A DNA stretch of 64,000 bases from JAWKOK01 sp963765875 (GTDB lineage: Bacteria; Chloroflexota; Anaerolineae; Caldilineales; Caldilineaceae): contig CAVXYK010000006.1 in the NCBI GenBank assembly GCA_963765875.1, positions 310,001-374,000 of the forward strand, given 5' to 3'. Below, one piece after another: positions 17,729 to 27,453 of the stretch. The notes under the pieces were generated by a model. The model saw only the letters and a list, made by a program, of their open reading frames with translations. It made no database searches and had not been told where the DNA came from. The position numbers and the translations under genes are program-made. Every line of letters starts with the position of its first letter. The first letter of the stretch is position 1.

Positions 17729-19036
17729 ATGCCAACCAACCCGCCCAACATCCTCTTCCTGCTGCCCGATCAACATCGGCCCGACTGGCTGGGGACAAAC
17801 CCGGATCTACCGCTGCGCACACCCAACATCGATAGCCTGGGGGAACGAGGAATTCGCTTCACTCAGGCATTCTGTGCATCACCCCTCTGCGCGCCCTCAC
17901 GGGCCACGCTGGCCTCGGGACGCGACTATGATCGTTGCGGCGTGATCAACAACGGCCAGGATTATCCACTTGACCAGCCGACCTACTACCAGGCCCTGCG
18001 AGATCGGGGCTACCGTGTGGGCGGCGTCGGCAAGTTCGATCTTCACAAGGCAACGCTGGACTGGGGTCTCGACGGATCGCGTGGGCTGGCGGAATAGGGC
18101 TTCTCCGACGGCATCGACAACGAAGGGAAGTTCGACGGCAGCCGTAGTTATGCCAACAACAAACGACAGGCCAAGGGGCCGTATCTGGCCTACCTGGCTG
18201 AGCGCGGCTTGGCCGACGCCTATGCCGCCGAACATGCACCCGAGGTCCGCCTGCCGCTCATGGACGCCTACACCACTTGCCTGGATGATGACGCCTACTG
18301 CGACAATTGGGTAGCCGCAAACGGACTGGCGCTACTACGAGATTTTCCCGTAGACCAACCGTGGCACCTGATCGTCAACTTCACCGGACCCCACAACCCC
18401 ATGGATGTCACCGCGTCCATGCGTGAACGCTGAGCCGATATTGAGTTTCCTCCAGCCCATGCCAATGACGAACCGGATCAAGCCGGCATCCTACGCAATC
18501 GCCAGAACTACACGGTAATGATCGAGAACATCGACACCCACGTCGGTCGCTATGTCGACCTGGTGCGTGAACGCGGCGAGTTGGACAACACACTGATCGT
18601 CTACGCCTCGGACCACGGTGAAATGCTGGGCGATCATGATCGCTGGGGCAAGAGCACCTGGCAGACGCCATCTGTCGGCGTGCCCTTGATCATGGCCGGG
18701 CCGGACATTGCCGGCAGGCGGGTCAGCAACGCTTTGGTCAGTCTGCACGATCTGGCAGCCACGTTCGTTGATTTCGCCGACGCCACGCCAATGCCCGACA
18801 TGGACGCGCGCTCGCTGCGCCCCCTGCTCGACGGGTCAAAATCGACGCATCGAAACCACGTCGTCAGCGCTCTCGACGATTGGCGGCTGATCTTCGATGG
18901 CCGCCACAAGCTGGTGATCGGCTGGGAGGATTCGCCCATGCTCTTCGATACGGTCGAGGATTCGTGGGAGGATGTGAACATTGCAGCGGACGAGCCGGAG
19001 ACTGTGACAAGATTGGCAGCACTGATGGAAGAGTAG
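17729..19036 (+). pseudogene. Sulfatase interrupted by two in-frame stop codons
   Basis: One continuous frame encodes a full-length (435-codon) formylglycine-dependent sulfatase. NILFLLPDQHRPDW opens it, and the modification motif C54-A-P-S-R lies in SPLCAPSRATLASGR. VNFTGPHNP and YASDHGEMLGDH are the later metal-site segments. Two stops break it: TAG at 18095-18097 (in GLAE-stop-GFSDGID) and TGA at 18431-18433 (in RER-stop-ADIEF). In both places the family normally has tryptophan, so each is one base away from TGG. The rest of the frame is well conserved. It would remove sulfate esters from carbohydrates, together with the fucosidase that follows. Confidence 0.85.
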
Positions 19037-19050
19037 GTGCGGATCTCCGA

Positions 19051-19116
19051 ACGTCCCCGGCACTGCCCGCACGTTCTTTCGCCGACCAAGATTTGTCTGG
19101 GCAGTGCCGGGGACGT
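19051..19116. repeat. GTCCCCGGCAC hairpin element, copy 1
   Basis: ACGTCCCCGGCACTGCCC at 19051-19068 and its exact reverse complement at 19099-19116 form a perfect 18-bp stem. It lies 15 nt after the sulfatase stop. A related hairpin with the same GTCCCCGGCAC core is at 48540-48604. Confidence 0.85.
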
Positions 19117-19302
19117 GCTCTACCAGAGTGATTAATCGCCGCGCTGCCATTCACTCGCCTTGCGTTCAAGGCAACAGGCACCGGTGGAGCCGATGGGTGT
19201 GTCTCAAAAAATATCCGCGGAAATCCGCCTGATCCGCGTTATCCGCGTTCTATCCAACGGCAACCAACATACACCAATCCAATTCAGAAAGAGACCCAAT
19301 CC

Positions 19303-20733
19303 ATGACAACCAACCACTTCGAACCGACCTGGGATTCGCTTCAGACCTAACGCTGTCCTGACTGGTTTCGCGATGCCAAGTTCGGCATCTGGGCGCACTG
19401 GGGACCACAGGCGGTGCCGGAAGTCGGCGACTGGTATGCACGTCACATGTACATCGAGGACCACCCCCAATATCAGCACCACGTTCGCACCTATGGTCAT
19501 CCGTCCAAGGTCGGCTTCAAAGATATCGCGCAGATGTGGAAGGCCGAGAAGTTCGATCCCGAACGCCTGATCGATCTCTATGCCGGGGCCGGAGCCAAGT
19601 ATTTCGTGGCCTGCGCCGTTCACCACGACAACTTCGACTGCTGGGACTCAAAGCACCACGCATGGAACTCGGTCCAGGTCGGTCCCAAAAAGGACATCGT
19701 CGGACTCTGGGCTCAGGCAGCCCGCGCCGCCGGGCTGCGCTTTGGCGCCACCGAGCATCTGGAGCGCTCCTGGTCGTGGTTCAACACCCACAAACATGCT
19801 GATAGCTTCGGCCCCTACGCGGGCGTTCCCTACGACGGCAACGATCCGGCCTGCGAAGATTTCTACTTTGAGGCCCACGAGGATTCCAGCCGCAACTATC
19901 CGGAGAACCTGCCACAAGCCTGGGTGCAGGAGTGGCAGGCGCGCATTTTCGACCTGCTCGATTCCTACAGGCCCGATCTGCTCTACACCGATGGCGGGGT
20001 GCCCTTTGGCGTCGGCGGCCGCGAAATGATCGCCCATTTCTACAATGAAAACATGCGACGCCACAACGGCAATCTCGAAGCCGTCTACGCACTCAAGAAT
20101 CCGAGCATGCACACGGGCCCGCATGGCGATTTCCGTGACGGCATCGGCGTGCTCGACGTCGAACGCGGCGTGGTCGACGGCATCCAGCCCATCCCGTGGC
20201 AGACGGACACCTGTGTCGGCGGTTGGTACTACGACACGCGCCGGGTCTACAAGACGCCCCAGGAGATCGTGCACACGCTGCTCGACATCGTCTCCAAGAA
20301 CGGCAATCTGCTGCTCAACTTCCCGCCGCGGCCTGACGGCACGCTGGATGAGCAGGAAGAGTGGATCGTGGGCGAGATTGGCAAGTGGATGAGGGTCAAC
20401 AGTGAGGCCATCTATGGCACGCGCCCGTGGCAGACCTTCGGAGAAGGGCCGACTCGGCTGGCCTCCGGGGCCTTCGCCGAAAACGAAACGCGCCAGTTCA
20501 CATCCGAGGACTTCCGCTTCACGGTCAAGGGCGATGCCATCTACGCCGCAGCGCTGGCCTGGCCAGGCAACGGCGAGCTGCGGGTCAAGTCGCCGGGTGA
20601 TGTCGCCGTCAAGAACGTGAGCCTGCTCGGCCACGATGGTCGGCTGGCGTGGCGACAGGATGGCGATGGGCTGGCCGTCAGCCTGCCGGCCGAGCGGCCC
20701 AGTGATTATGCGGCGGTGTTGAAGGTCAAGTGA
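19303..20733 (+). pseudogene. GH29 alpha-L-fucosidase with one in-frame stop near the N-terminus
   Basis: The gene starts at ATG 19303 (MTTNHFEPTWDSLQT). TAA follows at 19348-19350 (codon 16), after which the same frame runs 460 codons: RCPDWFRDAKFGIWAHWGPQ, then VACAVHHDNFDCW and YTDGGVPFG with the presumed nucleophile Asp. The C-terminus has NGNLLLNFPPRPDG and a small beta-domain. GH29 relatives have LKxYRCPxWFRDAKFG here, so the stop replaces a tyrosine (TAC/TAT to TAA). Everything else of the enzyme, which releases alpha-L-fucose from glycans, is intact. Restart at a later codon (for example 19414) would delete part of the barrel. No signal peptide is seen. Confidence 0.85.
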
Positions 20734-20777
20734 TGAATCAGCATTCGCAAGAAAATGAGTTGAGCGACGATTCGTAG

Positions 20778-20845
20778 GGGCATGAGGACGGGCGGGAATG
20801 GTGCTCCAATTTCTACGATTCGTCAATCCGTCCGTTCTCGTGCCC
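20778..20845. repeat. Imperfect hairpin overlapping the 3' end of the MFS gene
   Basis: GGGCATGAGGACGGGCGG at 20778-20795 pairs with CCGTCCGTTCTCGTGCCC at 20828-20845 (14 of 18). It separates the convergent fucosidase and MFS genes. The MFS stop codon (20813-20815) lies in the loop, so the last residues of that protein are encoded by the element. Confidence 0.6.
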
Positions 20846-22117
20846 GTCGCCGGTTGCGCCAGGTGGTGATCTATCGGCGACGGGCATCAATTTCCTGTTA
20901 CCCCTCGCAACTAGTCCCTGCGCAGTCTGCGTCTTCGCCGTGCTCCGCAATGCCAACAAAGCAACGATCATGACAAGGCAGTAGACGATGCTAAGGGCAA
21001 ATCCCATCATCACACCGACTATATCATTGGCCACGCCCATGGCCCATGGACCCAACGCCCCACCCAGCCCGCCAAAGGCAAAGAGAAGGCCCAAGATGGC
21101 GCCCGTATTCTTGACATGCTGATGGGAGACGGCGGCTGTCGCCGTTGGAAAGATGATCGAGAAAAAGAGGCCAGTGAAGGGAATGAGAACGGCCAGGGTG
21201 GGCGGCCCAAAGATGCCGGCGGACAGACTGACAATCGATGCAACTGAAACGACCAACATGATGCGCAGATATCCGAACCGCTCTACCACAAAACTGCCCA
21301 ATCGACGCCCGATCATGATGAAGACGAAAAAGAGCGACAGGTAGAAAGAACTGCGCGCCAACGACATGCCCTTCTCCTGCTGAAGAAACTCGACCAGCCA
21401 AGAGGCGATGCCCAACTCAGCGGCGACGTAGACAGTGATCAACAGGTAGTAGAGCAGCATCGGACGGGTGAATCCCACCTTGCGCAACACAGCGAAGTCA
21501 AAGCCGGTCTCGCCGGTCGATTTGCGCTTGGGATAGCGGACGACAAGGAAGAAGAGCGCCAGTGCTGCCGTCAGAACCAGGGCCATCTGGTAGATCTGTC
21601 GCCACGAGAAGTCGTTGAGTAGGAGTTGGGAAGCCACCACCGGCACAGTGAAGGAACCGACGCCGTGGAAAACACCCAGCAGGTTGAGAAAGCGACCGCG
21701 CTGCGCATCGTGGATCTCCACAATCAGGTTGTTGCCGCCGACCTCAATGGCGCCAAGGCCCAGGCCACCCAGTGTCATGCCAAGCGCCAGCGACCAGAAG
21801 CCATTGCCGATGCTGAAGAGGAAGAGGCCGATGGTCAACAGTACGCCGGCAGCGAGCAATATCAGCTTGTTGCCGACCATATCTGCCAGCACCCCGGTTG
21901 CCAGCGTCGCGACCAAAAACCCGAAGTAGCTGCCGAGCAGCAGCGTACCGCCGGTCGTGTAGCTGAAGTCCATTTCGTCCAGCAGCACCGGCAAGATCGG
22001 GCCTTTGAGATTATCGACGTAGCCGAAGACGAAAAATGCAAAGAACGCACCGGCAGTCAACACCCATACCATGCGCTGGGTCTGACCGTGGCCGGAGCTT
22101 GTGGATTGGTCTGTCAT
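20813..22117 (-). CDS. Major facilitator superfamily sugar transporter (FucP/NagP-like layout)
   Basis: From ATG 22117 (MTDQSTSSGHGQ) the protein has 434 residues and 12 predicted membrane helices in two halves. The helix 2-3 loop reads GVLADMVGNKLIL, the MFS signature position; helix 5 contains FHGVGSFTVP. This FHG pattern and the general layout resemble sugar porters of the FucP/NagP-like branch. Placed between a fucosidase and a sulfatase, it is likely to import a sugar released by them, perhaps fucose (inference). The last 20 residues (RSPPGATGDG..) are polar and derive from a hairpin repeat at the 3' end. Confidence 0.75.
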   Translation of the reverse strand: MTDQSTSSGHGQTQRMVWVLTAGAFFAFFVFGYVDNLKGPILPVLLDEMDFSYTTGGTLLLGSYFGFLVATLATGVLADMVGNKLILLAAGVLLTIGLFLFSIGNGFWSLALGMTLGGLGLGAIEVGGNNLIVEIHDAQRGRFLNLLGVFHGVGSFTVPVVASQLLLNDFSWRQIYQMALVLTAALALFFLVVRYPKRKSTGETGFDFAVLRKVGFTRPMLLYYLLITVYVAAELGIASWLVEFLQQEKGMSLARSSFYLSLFFVFIMIGRRLGSFVVERFGYLRIMLVVSVASIVSLSAGIFGPPTLAVLIPFTGLFFSIIFPTATAAVSHQHVKNTGAILGLLFAFGGLGGALGPWAMGVANDIVGVMMGFALSIVYCLVMIVALLALRSTAKTQTAQGLVARGNRKLMPVADRSPPGATGDGHENGRIDES

Positions 22118-22325
22118 ACAGCGAACCCTCCGTGTGGAGAAGGAGTAGAAAGATAAACGCAATCGTACAAGTCTACTTCAAGTTGGGCTTTTTGCCACAG
22201 ATTTACACGGATGGACATGCGGGGGTACGTCGATAGAAAGTCAGCATTTGTGGGCTGCAAGCAGGTACAGTAAGATTCCGTCAGAAACAATTCTCCAAAT
22301 CTCGACCAAAGAAACGGCAATCGAC

Positions 22326-23711
22326 ATGAAACCAAACGTCCTCTTCTTCTTCACCGACGATCAGCGTTTCGACACCATCGGCGCCCTGGGCGATCCGCGG
22401 GTCAAGACGCCCAACCTCGACAAGCTTGCATCGCGGGGCATCACGTTCCGGCAGGCTCATATCCCCGGCGGCACATCGGGCGCCGTCTGCATGCCCAGCC
22501 GGGCCATGCTGCACACCGGACGCACCCTCTTTCATCTGCAAGGCGAGGGACAGGAGATTCCGGCGGCACATACGATGATGGGCGAAGCTTTTCAGGCTGC
22601 GGGCTACGCCACGTTCGGCACCGGCAAGTGGCACAACGAGCGCGCGGCCTATGCGCGCAGCTTCACTCATGGCGGCGAGATCTTCTTTGGCGGCATGGAG
22701 GATCACTGGAACGTGCCTGCCTATCACTTCGATCCGACCGGTCAATACAGCACGCAGCAGCCCATCATCCGCGATCCCCACTATTCGAAAGAAGTCGAAC
22801 AACGCGGCTGTGACCACATCACGGCGGGCAAGCATTCAACCGAGCTGTTTGTCGACGCTGCCATCGATTTCCTAGACAATCGACCCGACGACAAACCCTT
22901 CTTTACCTACGTGGCCTTGATGGCTCCCCACGATCCTCGCACCATGCCCGACGAATTCCTGGAAATGTACGACGCCAGCGATATCGAACTGCCCGGGAAT
23001 TTCCTTCACCAGCACCCCATCGACACCGGCGCTCTTCGCGTACGAGACGAGGTGCTGGCCGCTATCCCACGCGATCCAGAAGAAGTCAGCGTCCACATTG
23101 CCGAATATTTCGCCATGATCAGTCATCTCGATAATGAGTTGGGCCGTTTGCTGGCCAAGCTTGAAGCCACAGGTGAACTCGAACACACGATCATTGTCTT
23201 CGCCGGCGATAACGGCCTGGCATTGGGCCAGCATGGCCTGATGGGCAAACAGAATCTCTATGATCACAGTGTGCGCGTGCCGCTCATCTTTGCCGGTCCC
23301 GGCATCCCTAGCGGCGAGCAGCGTGACGCGCTGGTCTATCTGCTCGACATCTACCCGACGCTCTGTGACCTACTCGGGATCGAACCGCCCGATTCGGTCG
23401 AAGGCCAGAGCATGGTCTCCTGCCTGCTTGATGATTCTGCATCGTCCCGCGAGAGCCTCTACCTGGCCTACGTCGACACCATTCGTGGCCTGACCGACGG
23501 CAAGTACAAGCTGATCGAATATGCCTGCGGCATGACGCAACTGTTCGATCTGGAGGCAGACCCGCTGGAAAAGGAGAACCTCGCAGATCGGTCCGAGATG
23601 CAGACTACGTTGGCAATGCTGCGCGGCAATCTCATCCGCCATCGCGACGAGTGGGACGACCAGCTACACCGATTTGGCGCTGCCTTCTGGACAGCCAGGA
23701 ACGATCTATAA
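22326..23711 (+). CDS. Formylglycine-dependent sulfatase
   Basis: Start ATG 22326 (MKPNVLFFFTDDQRFD) gives 461 residues; the upstream extension to 22248 is outside the family pattern. The metal-binding D11-D12 and the formylglycine motif C55-M-P-S-R are present. The conserved GTGKWHNE, ALMAPHDPR and FAGDNGLALGQHGLMGKQN segments follow, and LYDHSVRVPLIF is typical. The enzyme should hydrolyse sulfate esters on sugars after cysteine-to-formylglycine maturation by an FGE encoded elsewhere. No signal peptide is visible, so it probably acts in the cytoplasm on imported oligosaccharides. This copy is intact, unlike the one at 17.7 kb. Confidence 0.92.
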   Translation: MKPNVLFFFTDDQRFDTIGALGDPRVKTPNLDKLASRGITFRQAHIPGGTSGAVCMPSRAMLHTGRTLFHLQGEGQEIPAAHTMMGEAFQAAGYATFGTGKWHNERAAYARSFTHGGEIFFGGMEDHWNVPAYHFDPTGQYSTQQPIIRDPHYSKEVEQRGCDHITAGKHSTELFVDAAIDFLDNRPDDKPFFTYVALMAPHDPRTMPDEFLEMYDASDIELPGNFLHQHPIDTGALRVRDEVLAAIPRDPEEVSVHIAEYFAMISHLDNELGRLLAKLEATGELEHTIIVFAGDNGLALGQHGLMGKQNLYDHSVRVPLIFAGPGIPSGEQRDALVYLLDIYPTLCDLLGIEPPDSVEGQSMVSCLLDDSASSRESLYLAYVDTIRGLTDGKYKLIEYACGMTQLFDLEADPLEKENLADRSEMQTTLAMLRGNLIRHRDEWDDQLHRFGAAFWTARNDL

Positions 23712-23744
23712 CCTTTCGCCTGACCAAAACAATCCGACCCAACC

Positions 23745-23817
23745 GTAGGTCAGAATGCCATTCCGACCAGCAAAGCAAAGCCCGGGCATAGCCAGTCGGA
23801 ATACCATTCCGACCTAC
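23745..23817. repeat. REP palindrome pair upstream of the transposase
   Basis: GTAGGTCAGAATGCCATTCCGACC (23745-23768) and AGTCGGAATACCATTCCGACCTAC (23794-23817) face each other. Each is itself a short palindrome, and together they form a longer hairpin. The stop-side copies of the same unit are at 24457-24538. Confidence 0.85.
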
Positions 23818-23827
23818 AATAGAAACC

Positions 23828-24460
23828 ATGCACACCTACCGATCCTTCTACCATCGCCATCTGCCACATTATCAACCGCGCCACGCGTGCCTATTTGTCA
23901 CATTTCGTCTAGCCGGCTCGATTCCGCGCGCAATCGTTGAGCAATTGCAGCGTGAATCAGAACAGATCGCAAGAACATTCAGCACCATAGCTGACGACCA
24001 TGAGCGATTTGCGGCAATCTGTACCGAAGAAAAGCGTATGTTCGGCCGTTGGGATCAGTATCTCGATCTTGCCGATCGCGGCCCAACGTGGCTCGCCCGG
24101 CCGGAGATCGCCAAAATCGTGGCCGACGCCATCCAGTATCGGAATGGAGCAGAGTATGATCTCCACGCATATTGCATCACGTCGAACCATGTTCACATGG
24201 TATTCCAGCTGAACTGTGAGGATGAACAGCCAAAACCGTTGGCCAGGGTCATGCAATCACTCAAGCGCTATACGGCGAGAGAGGCCAACAAGATCCTGAA
24301 GCGACAAGGCTCTTTTTGGCAGGCGGAAAGTTACGATCACGTCATTCGCGATGCCGATGAGTATGCCCGCATCGTCCACTATGTTCGACAGAATCCGGTC
24401 AAAGCAGGGCTGGTTCACCGAGCCGAAGATTGGTCGTGGACGTATCCGCAGATGGAGTAG
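23828..24460 (+). mobile_element. REP-associated tyrosine transposase (RAYT, IS200/Y1 family)
   Basis: This 210-residue protein has the HUH/Y1 transposase pattern. The metal-binding H-x-H is in SNHVHMVFQL near residue 120, and FWQAESYDHVIRDADEY near residue 160 carries the likely catalytic tyrosine and following helix. The C-terminus RIVHYVRQNPVKAGLV is the hallmark of the RAYT clade. It is flanked on both sides by REP-type palindromes with the same TCGGAATNCCATTCCGA core, the expected substrate of such a domesticated enzyme. It probably nicks and moves REP sequences instead of acting as a full insertion sequence. No element ends beyond the REPs were seen. Confidence 0.9.
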
Positions 24461-24538
24461 GTCGGAGTGGTACTCCGACCGGCTCGGCTGTGCTTAGCTT
24501 AGCTTGGCTTGGCTGGTCGGAATACCATTCCGACCTAC
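24457..24538. repeat. REP palindrome pair downstream of the transposase
   Basis: GTAGGTCGGAGTGGTACTCCGACC (24457-24480) overlaps the transposase stop codon. GGTCGGAATACCATTCCGACCTAC (24515-24538) faces it. Between them is a GCTTAGCTTAGCTTGGCTTGGCT stretch of short direct repeats. Confidence 0.85.
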
Positions 24539-24618
24539 ATTTGGTTGCCGCACATATTGAATTGATGTATCGTGACTGCTATTGAACACAACGACCACGC
24601 TCATCACAGGGGACGCCT

Positions 24619-25482
24619 ATGACGCCTCTCATAACAGTCGATGACTACGCGGCAATCCCGACCGTATCCGGTGATTTCCGTATTGTCTACGGCGATCTGC
24701 CCGATCAGTTCGGCGAGCTTTTTCTGCCTAGCGATCCACCCATGTCACCCAATGGCCTCTACTCTGCAATCGTTCTTCTGCACGGCGGGTGCTGGCGGGA
24801 TCGCTTCGGCCTTGGCCAACTCGGTCAAATGGCTCGACGCCTAAGCCAAACGGGGATCGCCGTCTGGAGTCTCGAATATCGACGCATCAGTGCCGAAATC
24901 GATCAGTCCGACGATGTTCGCGGCGGCTGGCCCATGACATTTCACGATGTGGCGGCCGGGGCCGATCATCTGCGAGAGCTGGCTGATGAGTACAGGCTTG
25001 ATCTAGACAACGTGATTGCGGTCGGCCATTCGGCTGGCGGACATTTGGCCCTCTGGCTCGAGGCAAGACACAGACTGCTAGTCGAGTCTGAACTCTACAC
25101 GGAAGATCCGTTGTCACTATGTGGCGTGGTCTCGCTTGCAGGCATTCCGGATCTGGCAAGCGCCCAAGTCGAGGAGATCTGTAGCGGGGCTCCGGCCGAG
25201 TTGATGGGCGGCATGCCCGAGGAGGTCGCTGAACGATACGCGCAGGGGTCGCCTCAGTCGCTTCTGCCATTGGGCATCCGACACTGCCATCTCGTCGGTC
25301 GGGAGGACGAGATCGTGCCGCCAGATTATCTGCGCCGCTGCGTGGCTGAGGCTCAGGCAGTGGGCGACCGGGCGCAGCTGCACATCCTGCCCTATGCCGC
25401 TCACTTTGAAGTCGTCGTGCCCGAGTCTCAAGCATGGGCAGCCGTCGAACAGCAGATTGTACTGCTGCTCAAGAAGAACTAG
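24619..25482 (+). CDS. Alpha/beta hydrolase, esterase/arylformamidase-like
   Basis: This 287-residue alpha/beta hydrolase has the oxyanion motif LLHGGCWRD near residue 53 and the nucleophile elbow GHSAGGH near residue 137. A likely acid/histidine pair near the C-terminus is in REDEIVPPDY and PYAAHFEV. The HGG plus GHSAGG combination is found in kynurenine formamidase and BD-FAE-type esterases. The stop is 2 nt before the ATG of a dimethylargininase-like gene, so the two share a transcript. The substrate is unknown; a step next to amidino-compound breakdown is possible from context. Confidence 0.8.
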   Translation: MTPLITVDDYAAIPTVSGDFRIVYGDLPDQFGELFLPSDPPMSPNGLYSAIVLLHGGCWRDRFGLGQLGQMARRLSQTGIAVWSLEYRRISAEIDQSDDVRGGWPMTFHDVAAGADHLRELADEYRLDLDNVIAVGHSAGGHLALWLEARHRLLVESELYTEDPLSLCGVVSLAGIPDLASAQVEEICSGAPAELMGGMPEEVAERYAQGSPQSLLPLGIRHCHLVGREDEIVPPDYLRRCVAEAQAVGDRAQLHILPYAAHFEVVVPESQAWAAVEQQIVLLLKKN

Positions 25483-25484
25483 AG

Positions 25485-26261
25485 ATGCTCATTGCGATCA
25501 CACGTGAAGTAAGCGCCGGCATCAACCAGTGCGAGCTAACCCATCTTGAGCGTCAGCCCATCGATGTAGAGGCTGCCCGGCGCCAACATCACAACTACGA
25601 AACGCTGCTGGCCGAACTCGGCTGCCAGGTTCATTGCTTGCCCGAGGAGCCGCAACTGCCCGATTCCGTCTTTGTCGAAGATGCAGCCCTCGTCCTGGAT
25701 GAAGTCGCAATCATCACCAACCCGGGCGCGCCCTCAAGACGACCCGAAACCGAGAGCATTGCCGACGCGCTTGCCGCCTATCGCCCGCTCATCACCATTG
25801 AGCCACCAGGCGTTGTTGACGGTGGCGACATTCTGTGCATCGACAGGGCCATCTACGTCGGTCTGTCGAGCCGCAGCAATCGTGAAGCCATCGAACAGAT
25901 GCAACGAGCGCTCTCTCGTTTTGGATATAGCGTTCAGGGCGTGGAGGTGAGCGGTTGCCTGCACCTCAAGTCAGCCGTCACCCAGGTCGCCGACGATACG
26001 CTGTTGATCAACCCTGGCTGGATCGACGCTTCACTCTTCCCAGGCATGACTATGATCGAGGTCGATCCCGATGAACCGGGTGCGGCCAATGCCCTGTGCA
26101 TTAACGATGCCCTGATCTTGCCGTCCCAATATCCGCGGACGGCAGCACGGCTTGGCAGCCACGGGCTGGATGTTCATACTGTGGACGTTTCAGAGCTGGT
26201 TAAGGCAGAGGGCGCCGTCACCTGCTGCAGCCTTGTCTTCGCGGAAAATCATCGACCGTAG
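25485..26261 (+). CDS. Dimethylargininase (DDAH)-like amidinohydrolase
   Basis: ATG 25485 (MLIAITREVSAGIN) gives 258 residues. The pentein-fold catalytic set is visible: an acidic substrate site in DSVFVEDAALV near residue 62, GVVDGGDIL near 109, the histidine in GCLHLKSAVTQV near 160 and the nucleophilic cysteine in AVTCCSLVFAE near the end. These match N-omega,N-omega-dimethylarginine dimethylaminohydrolase and related arginine-modifying enzymes, which yield citrulline and an amine. It is tightly coupled to the alpha/beta hydrolase before it. The product citrulline is unlikely to feed the carbamoyltransferase relative at 16.8 kb directly, as the genes are distant. Confidence 0.85.
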   Translation: MLIAITREVSAGINQCELTHLERQPIDVEAARRQHHNYETLLAELGCQVHCLPEEPQLPDSVFVEDAALVLDEVAIITNPGAPSRRPETESIADALAAYRPLITIEPPGVVDGGDILCIDRAIYVGLSSRSNREAIEQMQRALSRFGYSVQGVEVSGCLHLKSAVTQVADDTLLINPGWIDASLFPGMTMIEVDPDEPGAANALCINDALILPSQYPRTAARLGSHGLDVHTVDVSELVKAEGAVTCCSLVFAENHRP

Positions 26262-26306
26262 CAGCTGTGCGCCATTCCTAACTCACTTTCAGAGGAACGA
26301 ATCAGG

Positions 26307-27449
26307 ATGAAGATCACCGATCTAAAAACGTTCGTCGTCGGCAATCCATGGAAGAACTGGGTCTTCGTCAAGCTGTACACGGATGAAGGCCTCACGGGAC
26401 TGGGAGAAGCCACGCGCGGACTGGCCACCAAGCCGTCGGTCGGCGACGTCGAGGAACTGCAGCGGCACGTGATCGGCGAGGATCCGTTGCAGCCGGAAGT
26501 GCTCTGGCTGAAGATGCACAAGGCTCGTTACTTTGGCCAGAGCAACGGCATGAGCGCAATTGAACAGGCCTGCTGGGACATCTTGGCGAAAAGCCTGGGC
26601 GTGCCGATGTGGAAGCTCTTCGGCGGAAAACATCATGAGCGGCTGCGCGTCTACGCCAACGGCTGGTATCAGGGCCCACGCGAGCCGGCCTTCTTGGCTG
26701 AAAAGGCGGCCTCCATGGCTGAACGAGGGTATACGGCTTTCAAGTTTGACCCCTTCGGCGGCGCATATCAACAGATTGAACGGAAAAGCGAGGATCTCGC
26801 CATTGAGATTGTAGCCGCGGTGCGAAATGCTGTCGGACCCGATATTGACCTGCTGATTGAGGCCCACGACCGATTCACCGTGGGCACGGCCATTCGCGTG
26901 GGTCGTCGCCTGGAAGAGTTCTCGCCCATGTGGCTGGAAACGCCCGTGCGCACCCACGATCTGGCCGGGCACTTGCAGGTCGCACGCTCGATCAAGGTTC
27001 CGGTGGCGCTGGGGGAAGGCTTCCATGAGCTACGCGAGTTCGCCGATCTGCTCTCAGCCCGCGTCATCGACATCATCCAGCCCGAGCCCATGGCTTTAGG
27101 GCCCTCCATGACGCGCAAGGTCTTCGGCATCGCTCAGGCCTACTCGGCACTGGTGGCCAGTCATCAAGCCCAGAGCCCATTCTGCACGGCCATGAACGCC
27201 CACCACCACGCATCGATTCCCAATTTCCTGATCCAGGAAAACTTCGACGATTCCCTCGAACCCTGGACATGGGACCTGCTTCATGGCGTGCCGCGTGTCC
27301 AGGACGGCCACATCGCTGTCTCTGACGCGCCGGGCTGGGGCGTGGAACTCAACGAAGAAGAAGCGCTCAAGCACCCATACGGCAAACGAAACTTCCTGCG
27401 CCTCTTTGAGGAGGGGTGGGAGACGAGACGGCCACCGGAGGAGAAATGA
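26307..27449 (+). CDS. Enolase-superfamily dehydratase (mandelate racemase / acid-sugar dehydratase group)
   Basis: This 380-residue protein has an enolase-type capping domain (residues 1-120) and a barrel. The likely metal ligands lie in the LIEAHDRF, LETPV and GEGFHEL segments. The base/acid residues are expected near FKFDPFGG and SHQAQSPF. The group dehydrates acid sugars such as galactonate, fuconate and rhamnonate. The next gene is an aldolase-superfamily protein, so a two-step path from an acid sugar to pyruvate plus an aldehyde is plausible. With a fucosidase and sulfatases nearby, fuconate or galactonate would fit, but the exact substrate is not readable. Confidence 0.82.
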   Translation: MKITDLKTFVVGNPWKNWVFVKLYTDEGLTGLGEATRGLATKPSVGDVEELQRHVIGEDPLQPEVLWLKMHKARYFGQSNGMSAIEQACWDILAKSLGVPMWKLFGGKHHERLRVYANGWYQGPREPAFLAEKAASMAERGYTAFKFDPFGGAYQQIERKSEDLAIEIVAAVRNAVGPDIDLLIEAHDRFTVGTAIRVGRRLEEFSPMWLETPVRTHDLAGHLQVARSIKVPVALGEGFHELREFADLLSARVIDIIQPEPMALGPSMTRKVFGIAQAYSALVASHQAQSPFCTAMNAHHHASIPNFLIQENFDDSLEPWTWDLLHGVPRVQDGHIAVSDAPGWGVELNEEEALKHPYGKRNFLRLFEEGWETRRPPEEK

Positions 27450-27453
27450 CAAG

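Noticed and set aside
18431..18433. TGA as a selenocysteine codon in the sulfatase
   Set aside because: The position aligns with a conserved tryptophan, the same gene also has a TAG at another tryptophan, and no selenocysteine-insertion hairpin was seen directly after it.
17729..20733. Alternative genetic code
   Set aside because: TAG, TGA and TAA are all affected, and most genes in the window end normally with each of these codons.
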